Origin: Hymenobacter pini
GTDB lineage: Bacteria; Bacteroidota; Bacteroidia; Cytophagales; Hymenobacteraceae
Reading direction: 5' to 3'
DNA length: 64,000 bases
Assembly (NCBI RefSeq): GCF_020421205.1
Contig: NZ_JAIZZH010000006.1
Location: 62,001-126,000 of the forward strand
Made by a program: the position numbers and the translations under genes
The notes under the pieces: model-generated
The model's input: the letters and a program-made list of their open reading frames with translations, nothing else
Databases searched by the model: none
Told to the model about the DNA's origin: nothing
Part shown: piece by piece, positions 1-8,282 of the stretch
Position numbering within the stretch: position 1 is the first letter of the stretch
How the letters are laid out: each line of letters starts with the position of its first letter

Positions 1-721
1 GACCGCCTACCAGACCGGCGCACAGGTCGGAGAGGATGTCGCCGAACAGGTTGGTGGTCACAATCACATCGAACTGCTCCGGCTTGCCTACCAGCTGCAT
101 GCACATGTTGTCGATGATTTTGTCTTCGTACTGAATCTGGGGAAACTCGCGGGCAGCCTCCTGGGCGGCATCCAGCATGATCTTGCCGGGCACTTTCAGG
201 ATGTTGGCTTTGTGGGCCAGCGTCACCTTTTTGCGGCCGTGCTTGGCAGCGTAGGCAAAGGCGGCGCGGCAGATTTTGCGGGCCCCAGCTACCGATACAC
301 GGGCAATAGAGTCGCCGATACCGTGGTGTTCATCCCACGTTTCGAGGCCGGCGTACAGGCCTTCCGTGTTCTCGCGGAACAGTACCAGGTCAATGCCCTC
401 GTAGCGGGTTTTGATGCCGGCCGTAGTTTTGCTGGGACGCACGTTCTGGTACAGGTCGTACTTCTGGCGCAGCGTTACGTTGATGCTGCGGAAGCCCTTC
501 CCTACCGGCGTGGTGATGGGGCCTTTCAGGGCTACTTTGTTCTTCTCCAGCGAGGTCAGCAGGGCCTGCGGAATTAGCTCGCCCGATTGGTCGAAGGTCG
601 TCTGGCCCGCGTTCTGTTCTTCCCACTGCACCGGTACCTGGGCCGCCGCGAAAATATCGGTTACTGCTTTCGTGATTTCGGGGCCGATGCCGTCGCCGGG
701 GATGAGCGTGATGAGATGCAT
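1..721 (-). CDS. NAD-type isocitrate dehydrogenase, 3' end cut by window edge
   Basis: The reading frame starts at ATG 719-721 and runs off the left edge after about 240 codons. The product opens with the beta-decarboxylating dehydrogenase start LIPGDGIGPEIT and has SINVTLRQKYDLYQNVRPSK, the substrate loop with the serine and the R-x-x-R pattern of the isocitrate rather than the isopropylmalate branch, followed by TRYEGIDLVLFRENTEG and the metal-binding part TTNLFGDILSDLCAGLVGG. Such enzymes convert isocitrate to 2-oxoglutarate with NAD+ in the cytoplasmic TCA cycle. Homoisocitrate dehydrogenase is a less likely alternative. The C-terminal third lies outside the window. Confidence 0.85.
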   Translation of the reverse strand, partial: MHLITLIPGDGIGPEITKAVTDIFAAAQVPVQWEEQNAGQTTFDQSGELIPQALLTSLEKNKVALKGPITTPVGKGFRSINVTLRQKYDLYQNVRPSKTTAGIKTRYEGIDLVLFRENTEGLYAGLETWDEHHGIGDSIARVSVAGARKICRAAFAYAAKHGRKKVTLAHKANILKVPGKIMLDAAQEAAREFPQIQYEDKIIDNMCMQLVGKPEQFDVIVTTNLFGDILSDLCAGLVGG

Positions 722-837
722 GCTATTGAGTTGGGGTTAATGGGCTACTGAAGGCGAGCCGGGCAGACGGAGGGGAGAGCAGCTCGCAGAAAATGGGAGG
801 TTTGAGAGGCCAGGCAGGCCACTCCCATAATTTTGCA

Positions 838-845
838 CAAAGGTA
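838..845 (-). promoter_or_regulatory. possible -7 element upstream of the isocitrate dehydrogenase gene
   Basis: Read on the minus strand this is TACCTTTG, an exact match to the Bacteroidota -7 consensus TAnnTTTG. It lies about 117 bases upstream of the dehydrogenase ATG. No clear TTTG -33 element is present at the usual spacing, so this is a weak call. Confidence 0.3.
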
Positions 846-946
846 CCGCCTACCGGCGGGTGCTGAAAATGAAGAAAATGAAAATGTGCTGACGTGCCCC
901 GAAAGTTTCAGGTCACATCAGCACATTCTTACCAGAGTCGCATTAC

Positions 947-1258
947 TTAAACTGTTTTGCGGGAGTTAATCTGGTTGATGAGCTGGTCCACGTCGCCGAG
1001 CAGCTGTTCGGCCTTGCTCTTGGCGTCCTGAATCACGCGCTGGCCTTCGCTCTTAGCCGAGCTAGGACCCTGGTCGGCACGGCTGGTCACCAGGTTCTCG
1101 GTGAGGTCGGCCAGGGTTTCGCGGTATTTCTCCAGCTGATAGCTCAGCCAGCTGCGGGTTTCACGGCCTTTCTCGGGCGCGTACAGAAGTCCGATTACGG
1201 CCCCGGTGAGGGCGCCGCCGGCGAAGCACAGAATGCCGGTAGTGGTCTTGCTACTCAT
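947..1258 (-). CDS. YtxH domain-containing small membrane protein
   Basis: A 103-residue protein. Residues about 7-27 form a glycine/alanine-rich hydrophobic segment (ILCFAGGALTGAVIGLLYAP) followed at once by EKGRETR, the YtxH pattern of a single N-terminal membrane helix with an APxxGxETR turn. The rest is a polar helical tail ending NQINSRKTV. Members are called gas-vesicle-like or general stress proteins, but their biochemical role is not established. It stands alone between nusB and the isocitrate dehydrogenase gene, on the same strand as both. Confidence 0.75.
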   Translation of the reverse strand: MSSKTTTGILCFAGGALTGAVIGLLYAPEKGRETRSWLSYQLEKYRETLADLTENLVTSRADQGPSSAKSEGQRVIQDAKSKAEQLLGDVDQLINQINSRKTV

Positions 1259-1355
1259 ATTTCTTGCTTAGAAGTGAGTACAGGTGGATGATGACGTGAG
1301 AATTGGGAGTGCCCAATACTACGTAAAAAAGCGCCGGAAGATATGGGGCCACCTC

Positions 1356-1401
1356 TAGCTATTGGCTGTTAGCTGCTGGCCAAGCTGATAGCCAATAGCT
1401 A
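1356..1401. repeat. inverted repeat downstream of the YtxH gene and upstream of the nusB stop
   Basis: TAGCTATTGGCT at 1356-1367 is the exact reverse complement of 1390-1401, with a 22-base loop that itself contains a smaller TAGCT/AGCT pairing. It ends 6 bases before the stop end of nusB. It may terminate nusB or stabilise the 3' end of its mRNA; there is no strong T-run. Confidence 0.55.
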
Positions 1402-1407
1402 AACATA

Positions 1408-2592
1408 CTACTGGTTGTCCAGCAACCCGCGGCCCGATTTGCGGATGGCACCGTTGGCCGTCAGGTCCTGGGCCAGCTTGTCCAGAATACCGTTCACGAA
1501 CTGCTTGCTCTTGGGCGTGGAGTACATCTTGCTGATTTCGATGTACTCGTTGATGGTCACCTTCACCGGAATGGCCCGGAACAGGTGCATCTCGCAGAGG
1601 GCCATCTTCAGCAGAATCTTGTCGGTGAGGGCCACGCGCTCCACGTCCCAGTTCTGCACCGATTCGGCAATCAGCTGCTCGTACTTCTCGTCGTCAGCCA
1701 GGGTTTGCTGGTAGAGGCTTTCAGCAAACTCCTTGTCCTCCTGCCAGTTGGCCGACAGGGACATCAGCACCATGTTTTCATCGGCCGCCTCGTCCAGCAT
1801 CTTGATGGTTTTCACCACTAGGTTTTTCACCACGGGGCGGTTTTCCTCCCAGTTCAGGTCGTCTTCCTCGATGTAGGCCGGCAGGCTTTCGCCCTTGAAC
1901 ACGTAGGTTTTGTAGATGTACTTCAGGATTTCCTGGTCTTCCTCGTAGGTGTGGCTGGGGGCAGCCAGGTAGCTGAGGATTTCCGCGTCCTGTTTCATCT
2001 CGTTGCGCCAGGCGTTGCGTAGGGCTTCCAGCTCGTCTTCGCCGTGCCACTTGGCCGAGCGGCGGATGGTCAGGTCCTGCAGCTGCAGGTTGTTCATCAG
2101 CTTCTCGATGGCCTGGTTTTCCAGCAGGCGGGTAGCGTCGAGCAGGGGCTCCTTGGCGGCCGTGTAGCGGCGGGCGTCGCGCACGCGCTCCTCCTCAATC
2201 ACCTGCCGCAGTACCTCGGGGATGTTGAGCAGGTGAATGTACTGCGTGTGAATGCTCTCGGCGGCGTACACCATCTGGCCAGCGTAGTAGCTGGCATCTT
2301 TGGCTACGGCCTTCTGGTAAAACTTAATGGCATCCTGCACCGCCTCGTTCACGGCCTTGTCGTCGGTCGGCTCCAGGTCCTGACCGGTTTTGTGCCACTC
2401 TTTGAAAATGAGCTCGGCCATTTTGCGCTGGCCCTGCAACAGCTTGCGGTCCTGGGGCTCGGGCGAGTTCAAATCGGGCGCGAAGGCATCCGCAATCTGG
2501 TCGATGGCGAGTAGAAAATCGGACCCGACGGCCTGGTGATAGGCGTACAGGGCCTGCATGACCTTGATGCGGAGCGTGCGACGGTTGAGCAT
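1408..2592 (-). CDS. nusB: transcription antitermination factor NusB, long Bacteroidota form
   Basis: NusB binds boxA RNA with NusE (S10) and supports rRNA antitermination. The product is 394 residues, much longer than the roughly 140-residue enterobacterial protein. It starts MLNRRTLRIKVMQALYAY, typical of NusB, and has a long helical insert; the RNA-binding helical bundle is C-terminal, with VERVALTDKILLKMALCEM and TINEYIEISKMYSTPKSKQFVNGIL. An upstream in-frame ATG would add 24 residues encoded by the inverted repeat at 2600-2672, so ATG 2590-2592 is chosen. The long form is usual in Bacteroidota. It lies downstream of the leucine dehydrogenase gene on the same strand. Confidence 0.9.
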   Translation of the reverse strand: MLNRRTLRIKVMQALYAYHQAVGSDFLLAIDQIADAFAPDLNSPEPQDRKLLQGQRKMAELIFKEWHKTGQDLEPTDDKAVNEAVQDAIKFYQKAVAKDASYYAGQMVYAAESIHTQYIHLLNIPEVLRQVIEEERVRDARRYTAAKEPLLDATRLLENQAIEKLMNNLQLQDLTIRRSAKWHGEDELEALRNAWRNEMKQDAEILSYLAAPSHTYEEDQEILKYIYKTYVFKGESLPAYIEEDDLNWEENRPVVKNLVVKTIKMLDEAADENMVLMSLSANWQEDKEFAESLYQQTLADDEKYEQLIAESVQNWDVERVALTDKILLKMALCEMHLFRAIPVKVTINEYIEISKMYSTPKSKQFVNGILDKLAQDLTANGAIRKSGRGLLDNQ

Positions 2593-2599
2593 TCTATGA

Positions 2600-2672
2600 G
2601 TTTCTAGTTGCTGGTTACTAGTTTCTAGTTGCTGGGTGCTGGCACGATAACCAGAAACCAGCAACTAGAAAC
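2600..2672. repeat. direct and inverted repeat between leucine dehydrogenase and nusB
   Basis: GTTTCTAGTTGCTGG occurs twice in direct orientation (2600-2614 and 2621-2635) and once inverted (2658-2672), giving two alternative 15-bp perfect stems. Similar text (CTAGTTTCTGGTTGCTGG) recurs near 57534-57551 upstream of rsmI, so it belongs to a dispersed repeat family. It fills the gap after the leucine dehydrogenase stop codon. Confidence 0.65.
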
Positions 2673-2679
2673 CAGAAAC

Positions 2680-3771
2680 TTAATATGTTGATTTAACCTT
2701 GCCGATGGCGGCAATGCGCTCCTCGGCCTGGCGGGTAGCGGCGGCCTGGGGGTGGCTGCCTTCCTGCTCGGCTTTGTTGAGCACCTGGGTGGTGATGTCG
2801 TAGATACGCTCCGTCTGGGTCATCACCGACTGGCGGTTGCCGCCCTGTACTTCGGAGCACACGTTGATGAGGCCACCGGCGTTGATGAGGAAGTCGGGCG
2901 CGTAAATGATGCCGCGGCGCACCAGCTCGGGGCCGTGCACGTCTTCGTTGGCCAGCTGGTTGTTGGCGCAGCCGGCTACTACCCGGGCTTTCAGGCGGGC
3001 AATGGTGTCGTCGTTGAGGGTGGCCCCCAGGGCGCAGGGCGAGTAGATGTCCACGTCCTGGTCGTAGATTTCATCTAGGCCCACCATGCGGGCGTTGAAG
3101 CGGGCGGCGGCTTCCAGGGCGCGGTCTTCGTAGTAGTCGCAGAGCACCAGCTGGGCGCCTTCTTTCTGCAGGTATTCCATCAGGTAGGTACCCACGTGGC
3201 CCACGCCCTGCACGGCAATGCGCTTGCCGGCCAATGAGTCAGAGCCGAAGGCTTTGTTAGCGGCGGCTTTCATACCCATGTAGGTGCCGTAGGCCGTTAC
3301 CGGCGACGGGTCACCGCTGCCACCCATGCTCTCGGGCAAGCCCGATACGTGCTTGGTTTCCATGCGGATGTACTCCATGTCCTTGGTGGTCATGTTCACA
3401 TCCTCGGCCGTGATGTACTTGCCGTTGAGGTTCTGCACGAAGCGGCCGAACTTGCGCAGCAGGGCCTCGGTCTTCATGGTTTTGGCGTCGCCGATGATAA
3501 CGGCCTTGCCACCGCCCAGGTTCAGGCCCGAAATGGCGGCTTTATAGGTCATGCCGCGGCTCAGGCGCAGCACGTCGTTCAGGGCTTCGGCCTCGGAGGT
3601 GTAGTGCCACATGCGGGTGCCGCCCAGGGCCGGCCCCAGTACCGTGTTGTGAATGCCGATGATGGCCTTCAGACCCGTCTCGTGGTCGTGGCAGAATACT
3701 ACCTGCTCATGCTGGTGCTCGGCAATTTGCCCAAAGACCGACGTTTCGGTCAGCACGTTCGTCTCTACCAT
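2680..3771 (-). CDS. leucine dehydrogenase (Glu/Leu/Phe/Val dehydrogenase family)
   Basis: A 363-residue NAD-dependent dehydrogenase that oxidatively deaminates branched-chain L-amino acids to 2-oxo acids; length and sequence match leucine dehydrogenase better than the longer glutamate dehydrogenases. The substrate domain has GPALGGTRMW and MTYKAAISGLNLGGGKAVI with the catalytic lysine after GGG, and the C-terminal Rossmann fold carries GVGHVGTYL near residue 190. PDFLINAGGLINV is also conserved. It is separated from nusB by an inverted repeat. The upstream region is long; a possible -7 element (TATTTTTG on the minus strand) is at 3953-3960. Confidence 0.88.
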   Translation of the reverse strand: MVETNVLTETSVFGQIAEHQHEQVVFCHDHETGLKAIIGIHNTVLGPALGGTRMWHYTSEAEALNDVLRLSRGMTYKAAISGLNLGGGKAVIIGDAKTMKTEALLRKFGRFVQNLNGKYITAEDVNMTTKDMEYIRMETKHVSGLPESMGGSGDPSPVTAYGTYMGMKAAANKAFGSDSLAGKRIAVQGVGHVGTYLMEYLQKEGAQLVLCDYYEDRALEAAARFNARMVGLDEIYDQDVDIYSPCALGATLNDDTIARLKARVVAGCANNQLANEDVHGPELVRRGIIYAPDFLINAGGLINVCSEVQGGNRQSVMTQTERIYDITTQVLNKAEQEGSHPQAAATRQAEERIAAIGKVKSTY

Positions 3772-4245
3772 ATGCGTGGGGTGGAAAAAGAGGTGGGTGG
3801 TGGGTGGTTGTTGTACCTTTGGGCAGCGCCTCGGCAGCGGGGTCCGCTGGGTGCCTCGTTAAACGAATGGCAACGCCTCGTGGCTGTTTTCCCGTCGTTC
3901 AATGAAACCCACAGCTCTTGTTCCGGCCGGAGTGCTTTCCGCAATGCGGGTGCAAAAATACGCCGATTTTCGGATTTCGGCCATTCACAGGTTGTCTTTC
4001 CGATGGTTTAGACGTTTGGCTGCTAAGTTGTTACCACCCGCTTTTTTGGCTCACTGAAACCGTTTAGCAGTCTTTTAACTTTCTACTACCCAACCTGCTA
4101 GTTTTTATCCGGCCTCGTTGAAAATATGGTAAAAGAGTGCCCTTAGCTGTTCTGCTTTCCCCGGAAGCGCAACAATACTTACGGGCCTCTTGCCTGACAA
4201 CCCTACCCTTGCTGGCTGCGTCTTTTCACTTTCTCTCTTTCCATC
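3772..4245. other. divergent intergenic region between leucine dehydrogenase and ABC exporter
   Basis: About 470 bases without a convincing gene. It must contain the promoters of two divergent genes. On the minus strand 3953-3960 reads TATTTTTG, an exact TAnnTTTG match, but no good -33 partner was found. The minus-strand open frame at 4105-4629 is antisense to the ABC gene and has no family features. The AT-rich part from about 4010 to 4110 is the likely promoter area for the exporter. Confidence 0.4.
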
Positions 4246-6030
4246 GTGCACGCACTTTCCGCTACCAATAAATATCTGCTCCGCTATAAGTGGCACTTCC
4301 TTGGGGGCGTACTGTTTGTAGCCCTGAGCACGCTGCTGGCCATTTTCCCGGCCCAGATTGTGCGCTACGCGTTTGATCTGGTGGGCGAGGGCATCGACCT
4401 GTACCACCTCTACGCCGGCACCCGGGCCCAAAGCCAGGTGTATGAGCTGTTCGGGCGCAACGTGCTGCTGTATGGGGTGCTCATTCTGGTGATGGCCCTG
4501 CTGCGCGGCATCTTCCTGTTCTTCATGCGCCAGACGCTCATTGTGATGAGCCGGCACGTGGAAAACGACCAGAAAAACGAAATCTACCAGCACTACCAGA
4601 GCCTGCCGCTGAGCTTCTACCGCCGCCACAGCACCGGTGATTTGATGTCCCGGATTTCGGAGGACGTAGGGCGGGTGCGCATGTACATCGGGCCGGCGCT
4701 CATGTACTTCATGCAGCTAGTCATTCTATTCCTGCTCATCGTGCCGCTCATGTTCATGGTGAACGTGAAGCTGACGCTGTACACCCTGCTGCCGCTGCCC
4801 ATCCTGAGCGTGAGCATCTTCTACGTAAACAACCTCATCGAGAAGAAATCCGACGAGATTCAACGCTCTTTGGCCGGCATGACCACGTTTGTGCAGGAGG
4901 CGTTTTCGGGCATCCGCGTAATTAAGTCGTTTGTGCGGGAGGAAGACTCGCGCCAGCAGTTTGCGGTGGCCTCCGAAGAATACAAGCAGAAAAGCCTGAG
5001 CCTGAATTTTGTCAACTCGCTGTTTTTTCCGCTGATTCTGTTCCTGATTGGCCTGAGCACCATCATCACCGTCTGGATTGGCGGGCAGGAAGTTATCCGG
5101 GGCACCATCACCACGGGCAGCATTGCCGAGTTCCTGATTTACGTGAACCTGCTTACCTGGCCCGTTACGGCCTTGGGCTGGACCAGCTCCCTGGTGCAGC
5201 GGGCCGAGGCCTCGCAGGCCCGCATCAACGAGTTCCTGCACCAGCAAACGGACATCGTGTCGCGCCAGAACCTGGAGCTGGACATCAAAGGCGACATCGT
5301 GTTCGACCATGTTTCCTTCACTTACCCCGATACCGGCATTCAGGCCCTGCGCAACGTGTCGTTCCGCATCCGGCCGGGCCAGACGCTGGCCGTCATCGGC
5401 AACACCGGCTCGGGCAAAAGCACCGTGGCGGCCCTGCTCTCCCGCCTCTACGACGTAACCGAAGGCAGCATTCGGGTGGACGACGAGGACGTGCGCGACC
5501 TGTCGCTGCGCACCCTGCGCGGGCAGATTGGCTACGTGCCCCAGGATGTATTCCTGTTCTCCGACACCATTCGCAACAACATCAACTTCGGGCTGGATGA
5601 GCCCGACGAGGCCCGCATGCTGCAGGCCGCCAAGGATGCCAACGTGTACGAAAACATCCTGCGCTTCCCCGAAGGCTTCGATACCAAGGTGGGCGAGCGG
5701 GGCATTACGCTGTCGGGGGGCCAGAAGCAGCGCGTGAGCATTGCCCGCGCCCTAGTGAAAGAGCCCAAAATCCTCATCCTCGACGACGCCCTCTCGGCTG
5801 TGGATACCAACACCGAAAACGCCATTCTGGGGGCGCTGCAGCGCATCATGCACAACCGTACCAGCCTCATCATCAGCCACCGGGTCAGCTCGGTGAAGCT
5901 GGCCGATGAAATCCTGGTGCTCGACGACGGCCAGATTGTGCAGCACGGCACCCACGAAGCCCTCATGCAGGACCCCAACGGCCTCTACCGCGCATTGTAC
6001 GAGCGGCAGCTCCAGAGCGAGGAAGCGTAG
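4246..6030 (+). CDS. ABC exporter half-transporter with degenerate Walker B
   Basis: A 594-residue membrane-spanning plus ATP-binding half transporter of the multidrug/lipid exporter type, starting at GTG 4246 because no suitable ATG follows before the first helix. Residues about 15-320 hold six predicted membrane segments. The nucleotide-binding domain has Walker A GNTGSGKST (near residue 385), Q-loop YVPQDVFLF, signature LSGGQKQR (near 489) and Walker B ILILDDALSAVD. The usual catalytic glutamate after the Walker B aspartate is aspartate here, typical of the degenerate half of heterodimeric exporters. The exporter half at 9879-11651 is the natural candidate partner. A composite repeat with a terminator begins at the base after the stop codon. 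Confidence 0.9.
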   Translation: MHALSATNKYLLRYKWHFLGGVLFVALSTLLAIFPAQIVRYAFDLVGEGIDLYHLYAGTRAQSQVYELFGRNVLLYGVLILVMALLRGIFLFFMRQTLIVMSRHVENDQKNEIYQHYQSLPLSFYRRHSTGDLMSRISEDVGRVRMYIGPALMYFMQLVILFLLIVPLMFMVNVKLTLYTLLPLPILSVSIFYVNNLIEKKSDEIQRSLAGMTTFVQEAFSGIRVIKSFVREEDSRQQFAVASEEYKQKSLSLNFVNSLFFPLILFLIGLSTIITVWIGGQEVIRGTITTGSIAEFLIYVNLLTWPVTALGWTSSLVQRAEASQARINEFLHQQTDIVSRQNLELDIKGDIVFDHVSFTYPDTGIQALRNVSFRIRPGQTLAVIGNTGSGKSTVAALLSRLYDVTEGSIRVDDEDVRDLSLRTLRGQIGYVPQDVFLFSDTIRNNINFGLDEPDEARMLQAAKDANVYENILRFPEGFDTKVGERGITLSGGQKQRVSIARALVKEPKILILDDALSAVDTNTENAILGALQRIMHNRTSLIISHRVSSVKLADEILVLDDGQIVQHGTHEALMQDPNGLYRALYERQLQSEEA

Positions 6031-6198
6031 CCGTCGTTGCCAGGAGGCACGACGAAACAATCCTTCCTTTTCGCAACGCACACCGCTGACTTACTCAAAA
6101 GCCCCTGACACCAGTACGGACGTCAGGGGCTTTCTGCTATTCGGGGCTTGGTGCTCCGTGCAGGACAGATTGCTTCGACTGCGCCTCGCAGTGACGGG
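6031..6198. repeat. composite REP/terminator element, copy A
   Basis: About 165 bases bounded by imperfect inverted ends (CCGTCGTTGC...AACAATC on the left, GATTGCTTCG...AGTGACGGG on the right). The centre holds a perfect hairpin AAAGCCCCTGAC (6098-6109) / GTCAGGGGCTTT (6122-6133), which should act as an intrinsic terminator. The spacer and hairpin are homologous to copy B at 39490-39655. It starts immediately after the stop codon of the ABC exporter gene and separates it from the convergent oxidoreductase gene. Confidence 0.75.
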
Positions 6199-6201
6199 AA
6201 A

Positions 6202-7335
6202 TCAATTACTCATTAGTTGCGCGGCTTGCCAGCCGCTGCCGGCACCCATGGCCACGCCCATGCCATTGCAGCGCACCGCCACGAACAAGTTCGGCTGCAC
6301 CTGCTGGATAATCGGTTCCAGTTCCTGCCCGAAGGCCATTACCCCGCTCCACCGGTAGTCGATGCGGGGGCGGCGGCCGGGCACGATGACGTTGTGCAGT
6401 AGCTGCTCCAGGTACTGCTGCACCCGCGGGGTGAGGCCGGGCTCGGTGGTCTCCTCAGCCTGAAAATCGAGGTTGCGGCCGCCGCCCAGCAGCACCCGCT
6501 CGCCCACCTGCCGGAAGTAGGTATAGCCTTTATCGTAATGGAAGGTACCGGGCAGGTGCAGGCCGGGAATAGGCTCCGTTACCAGCACCTGCCCGCGGCC
6601 GGGCACCACATCCAGCGCCGGCAGCAACTGCTGGCTGAAGGCGTTGGTAGCCACCAGCACTTGCCCGGCCGTTAGCTCCAGCCCATCTAGCTCTACTTGC
6701 ACTCCCCCGGCATCCGCCTCCACAGCCCGTACCGGGCAGCCGTGCAACACCGTGACGCCAGCGGCCCAGGCCCGGCGCAGCAGCGCCAGCATCATCTGCC
6801 CGGTGTTGAGGCTGCCCTCCGCCGCATTTTCCAGCATCGTGGGGGTATTGCCGAGCCCCAGGGACGGAATTCGGGAAGAAGCGTCGCGGAAGATGGTAGC
6901 AACGCCAATTACTGGTGCTAACAGTTCATTATAGTAGGCCATTGCTTGTTGGCAGATGGTTGCCAGTTGGGCCTCTTCCGGCCGGAACAACTCGTAACCA
7001 CCTTCGGGGCGGTACCCAATGGCCTCATCGCCCAATAGCTCCCGCAACCGGCGCAGGCCTTCCCAACGGGCTTCCACTACTTTCAGCAACGCTGCCGTGC
7101 CGCCCCGTCGCTCCTGCTCCAGCAATTCCGATACGCTCCCGAAGCAGGCGAAACCCGCGTTTTTGGTGCTGGCCCCGTTGGGCAGCACATCACGCTCCAA
7201 TACCAGTACCCGCGTCGCAGGCCGCCGCTGCCGAATGTAAATGGCAGCCGTTAGCCCCACCAAGCCGCCCCCAATTATTACTACTTCAGCCCCTTGCAAG
7301 AAGGTTTGCTGCTCCCAGTACGACAGATTATGCAT
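6202..7335 (-). CDS. FAD-dependent oxidoreductase, DAO family
   Basis: A 377-residue flavoprotein of the glycine/D-amino-acid oxidase fold. The N-terminal dinucleotide motif VVIIGGGLVGLTAA binds FAD. Further family signs are LERDVLPNGASTKNAGFACF (FAD and substrate loop) and the C-terminal YRWSGVMAFGQELEPIIQ and VRCNGMGVAMG. The substrate is unknown; members oxidise secondary or D-amino acids. ATG at 7333-7335 gives a start 18 residues before the FAD motif; the longer frame from 7371 is judged unlikely. It is convergent with the ABC exporter across the composite repeat. Confidence 0.8.
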   Translation of the reverse strand: MHNLSYWEQQTFLQGAEVVIIGGGLVGLTAAIYIRQRRPATRVLVLERDVLPNGASTKNAGFACFGSVSELLEQERRGGTAALLKVVEARWEGLRRLRELLGDEAIGYRPEGGYELFRPEEAQLATICQQAMAYYNELLAPVIGVATIFRDASSRIPSLGLGNTPTMLENAAEGSLNTGQMMLALLRRAWAAGVTVLHGCPVRAVEADAGGVQVELDGLELTAGQVLVATNAFSQQLLPALDVVPGRGQVLVTEPIPGLHLPGTFHYDKGYTYFRQVGERVLLGGGRNLDFQAEETTEPGLTPRVQQYLEQLLHNVIVPGRRPRIDYRWSGVMAFGQELEPIIQQVQPNLFVAVRCNGMGVAMGAGSGWQAAQLMSN

Positions 7336-7374
7336 AACGCGAATAACTAGCAGGTGGTGCCTACCAAGCAAAGA

Positions 7375-7406
7375 AAAAGCTCCGGAGCTAACAGCCCGGA
7401 GCTTTT
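7375..7406 (-). terminator. intrinsic terminator after the small secreted protein gene
   Basis: AAAAGCTCCGG at 7375-7385 pairs exactly with CCGGAGCTTTT at 7396-7406. Read leftwards it is followed by a T-rich tract, so it ends transcripts of the gene at 7436-7822 before the oxidoreductase start. Confidence 0.8.
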
Positions 7407-7435
7407 AAAATCGAAAAACCGCTTGAAGCTGAAAG

Positions 7436-7822
7436 CTACTGACCCAGCATAACCCGTTTCATACCGCGCCGCTCGCCAGCGGTGCACTGCACAATATACG
7501 TACCGGCCGGCAGGTTGCTCACGTCCAGAACAGCGGCGGCATCACCCGAAATCAGGTCGCGCGTGAGCACCGGGCGACCATCGGTGCCGTTTACCTCTAC
7601 TCGGGTAGGCCCATTGGCATCGGTGCGCACGGTGAGACGCTTGGTGAGCGGGTTCGTTTCCACGCGCACTTTCAACGCATCCTTGTTCGGCGTGGGGTCC
7701 GCCATCTTATCGGTAATCAGGGAAGATGTTGCCACGGCTTCGGCGGTGGCCGTTTGGGCTTGCGCCATGCTTCCACACAGCATCAACAACAACAAGCAAC
7801 CCAAAAATGTAGAAGTTTTCAT
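7436..7822 (-). CDS. small secreted protein consisting mainly of a T9SS-like C-terminal sorting domain
   Basis: A 128-residue protein from ATG 7820-7822. It has a signal peptide (MKTSTFLGCLLLLMLCGSMAQA) and about 75 C-terminal residues resembling a type A sorting domain of the type IX secretion system: RVETNPLTKRLTVRTDANGP, then LDVSNLPAGTYIVQC and a basic end. Such domains are normally the tail of a large cargo; here little else is present. The role is unknown. It could be an outer-membrane-anchored small protein or a remnant of a larger cargo gene. A terminator follows at 7375-7406. Confidence 0.65.
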   Translation of the reverse strand: MKTSTFLGCLLLLMLCGSMAQAQTATAEAVATSSLITDKMADPTPNKDALKVRVETNPLTKRLTVRTDANGPTRVEVNGTDGRPVLTRDLISGDAAAVLDVSNLPAGTYIVQCTAGERRGMKRVMLGQ

Positions 7823-8120
7823 ACGCGTTCCTAAGGCATGGTAAGTGAACGATACGGCTATCAAAGATACAAAACTCCGCTGCCATATCGGTTAGTCAAC
7901 GAGAGAGTTGACGGTAAAATTCCGGTGCAAGAAACGCGCCAAGTGGTTTTTTTATTGTGGCGGGCTGCTCCATGCCTGACACCAGCAACTAGCAGACTAT
8001 GAAGCTGCTACCCGTGACCATCAGCGCTACCCACTCTTACAACATCGTTTTTACCACAAAAAAACCGCTTTCAGCTTGCGTCGCATTACTTGGGCAGCGT
8101 ATATTTGCACCACAATTCAT

Positions 8121-8194
8121 CGGGGTGTAGCGTAGCCTGGTATCGCGCCAGCATGGGGTGCTGGAGGTCGTAGGTTCGAATCCTGCCACTCCGA
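8121..8194 (+). tRNA. tRNA-Pro (anticodon GGG)
   Basis: A 74-base cloverleaf. The acceptor arm CGGGGTG (8121-8127) pairs with CACTCCG (8187-8193) with one G-U pair, and discriminator A is 8194. The anticodon stem CCAGC/GCTGG encloses loop ATGGGGT, so the anticodon is GGG at 8155-8157. The T arm contains GGTTCGAATCC. No CCA is encoded. A terminator follows. Confidence 0.95.
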
Positions 8195-8211
8195 CTGATG
8201 AGTTTTTCGCT

Positions 8212-8250
8212 CGAAAAGCCTCTGGGAACCCCACCCGGAGGCTTTTTTCG
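8212..8250 (+). terminator. intrinsic terminator after tRNA-Pro(GGG)
   Basis: AAAAGCCTC and GAGGCTTTTTT form a stem with a T-run on the right, between the two proline tRNA genes. This suggests that they are separate transcription units. Confidence 0.75.
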
Positions 8251-8282
8251 ACGAAGCCACCGAGAATACCCGATTTAATTTT

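Noticed and set aside
4105..4629. 174-residue minus-strand frame opposite the ABC exporter start
   Set aside because: It is antisense to conserved membrane helices and has no domain; the exporter starts at GTG 4246.
8037..8234. minus-strand open frame over the first tRNA-Pro
   Set aside because: It is antisense to an intact tRNA gene; such frames are common artefacts at tRNA loci.
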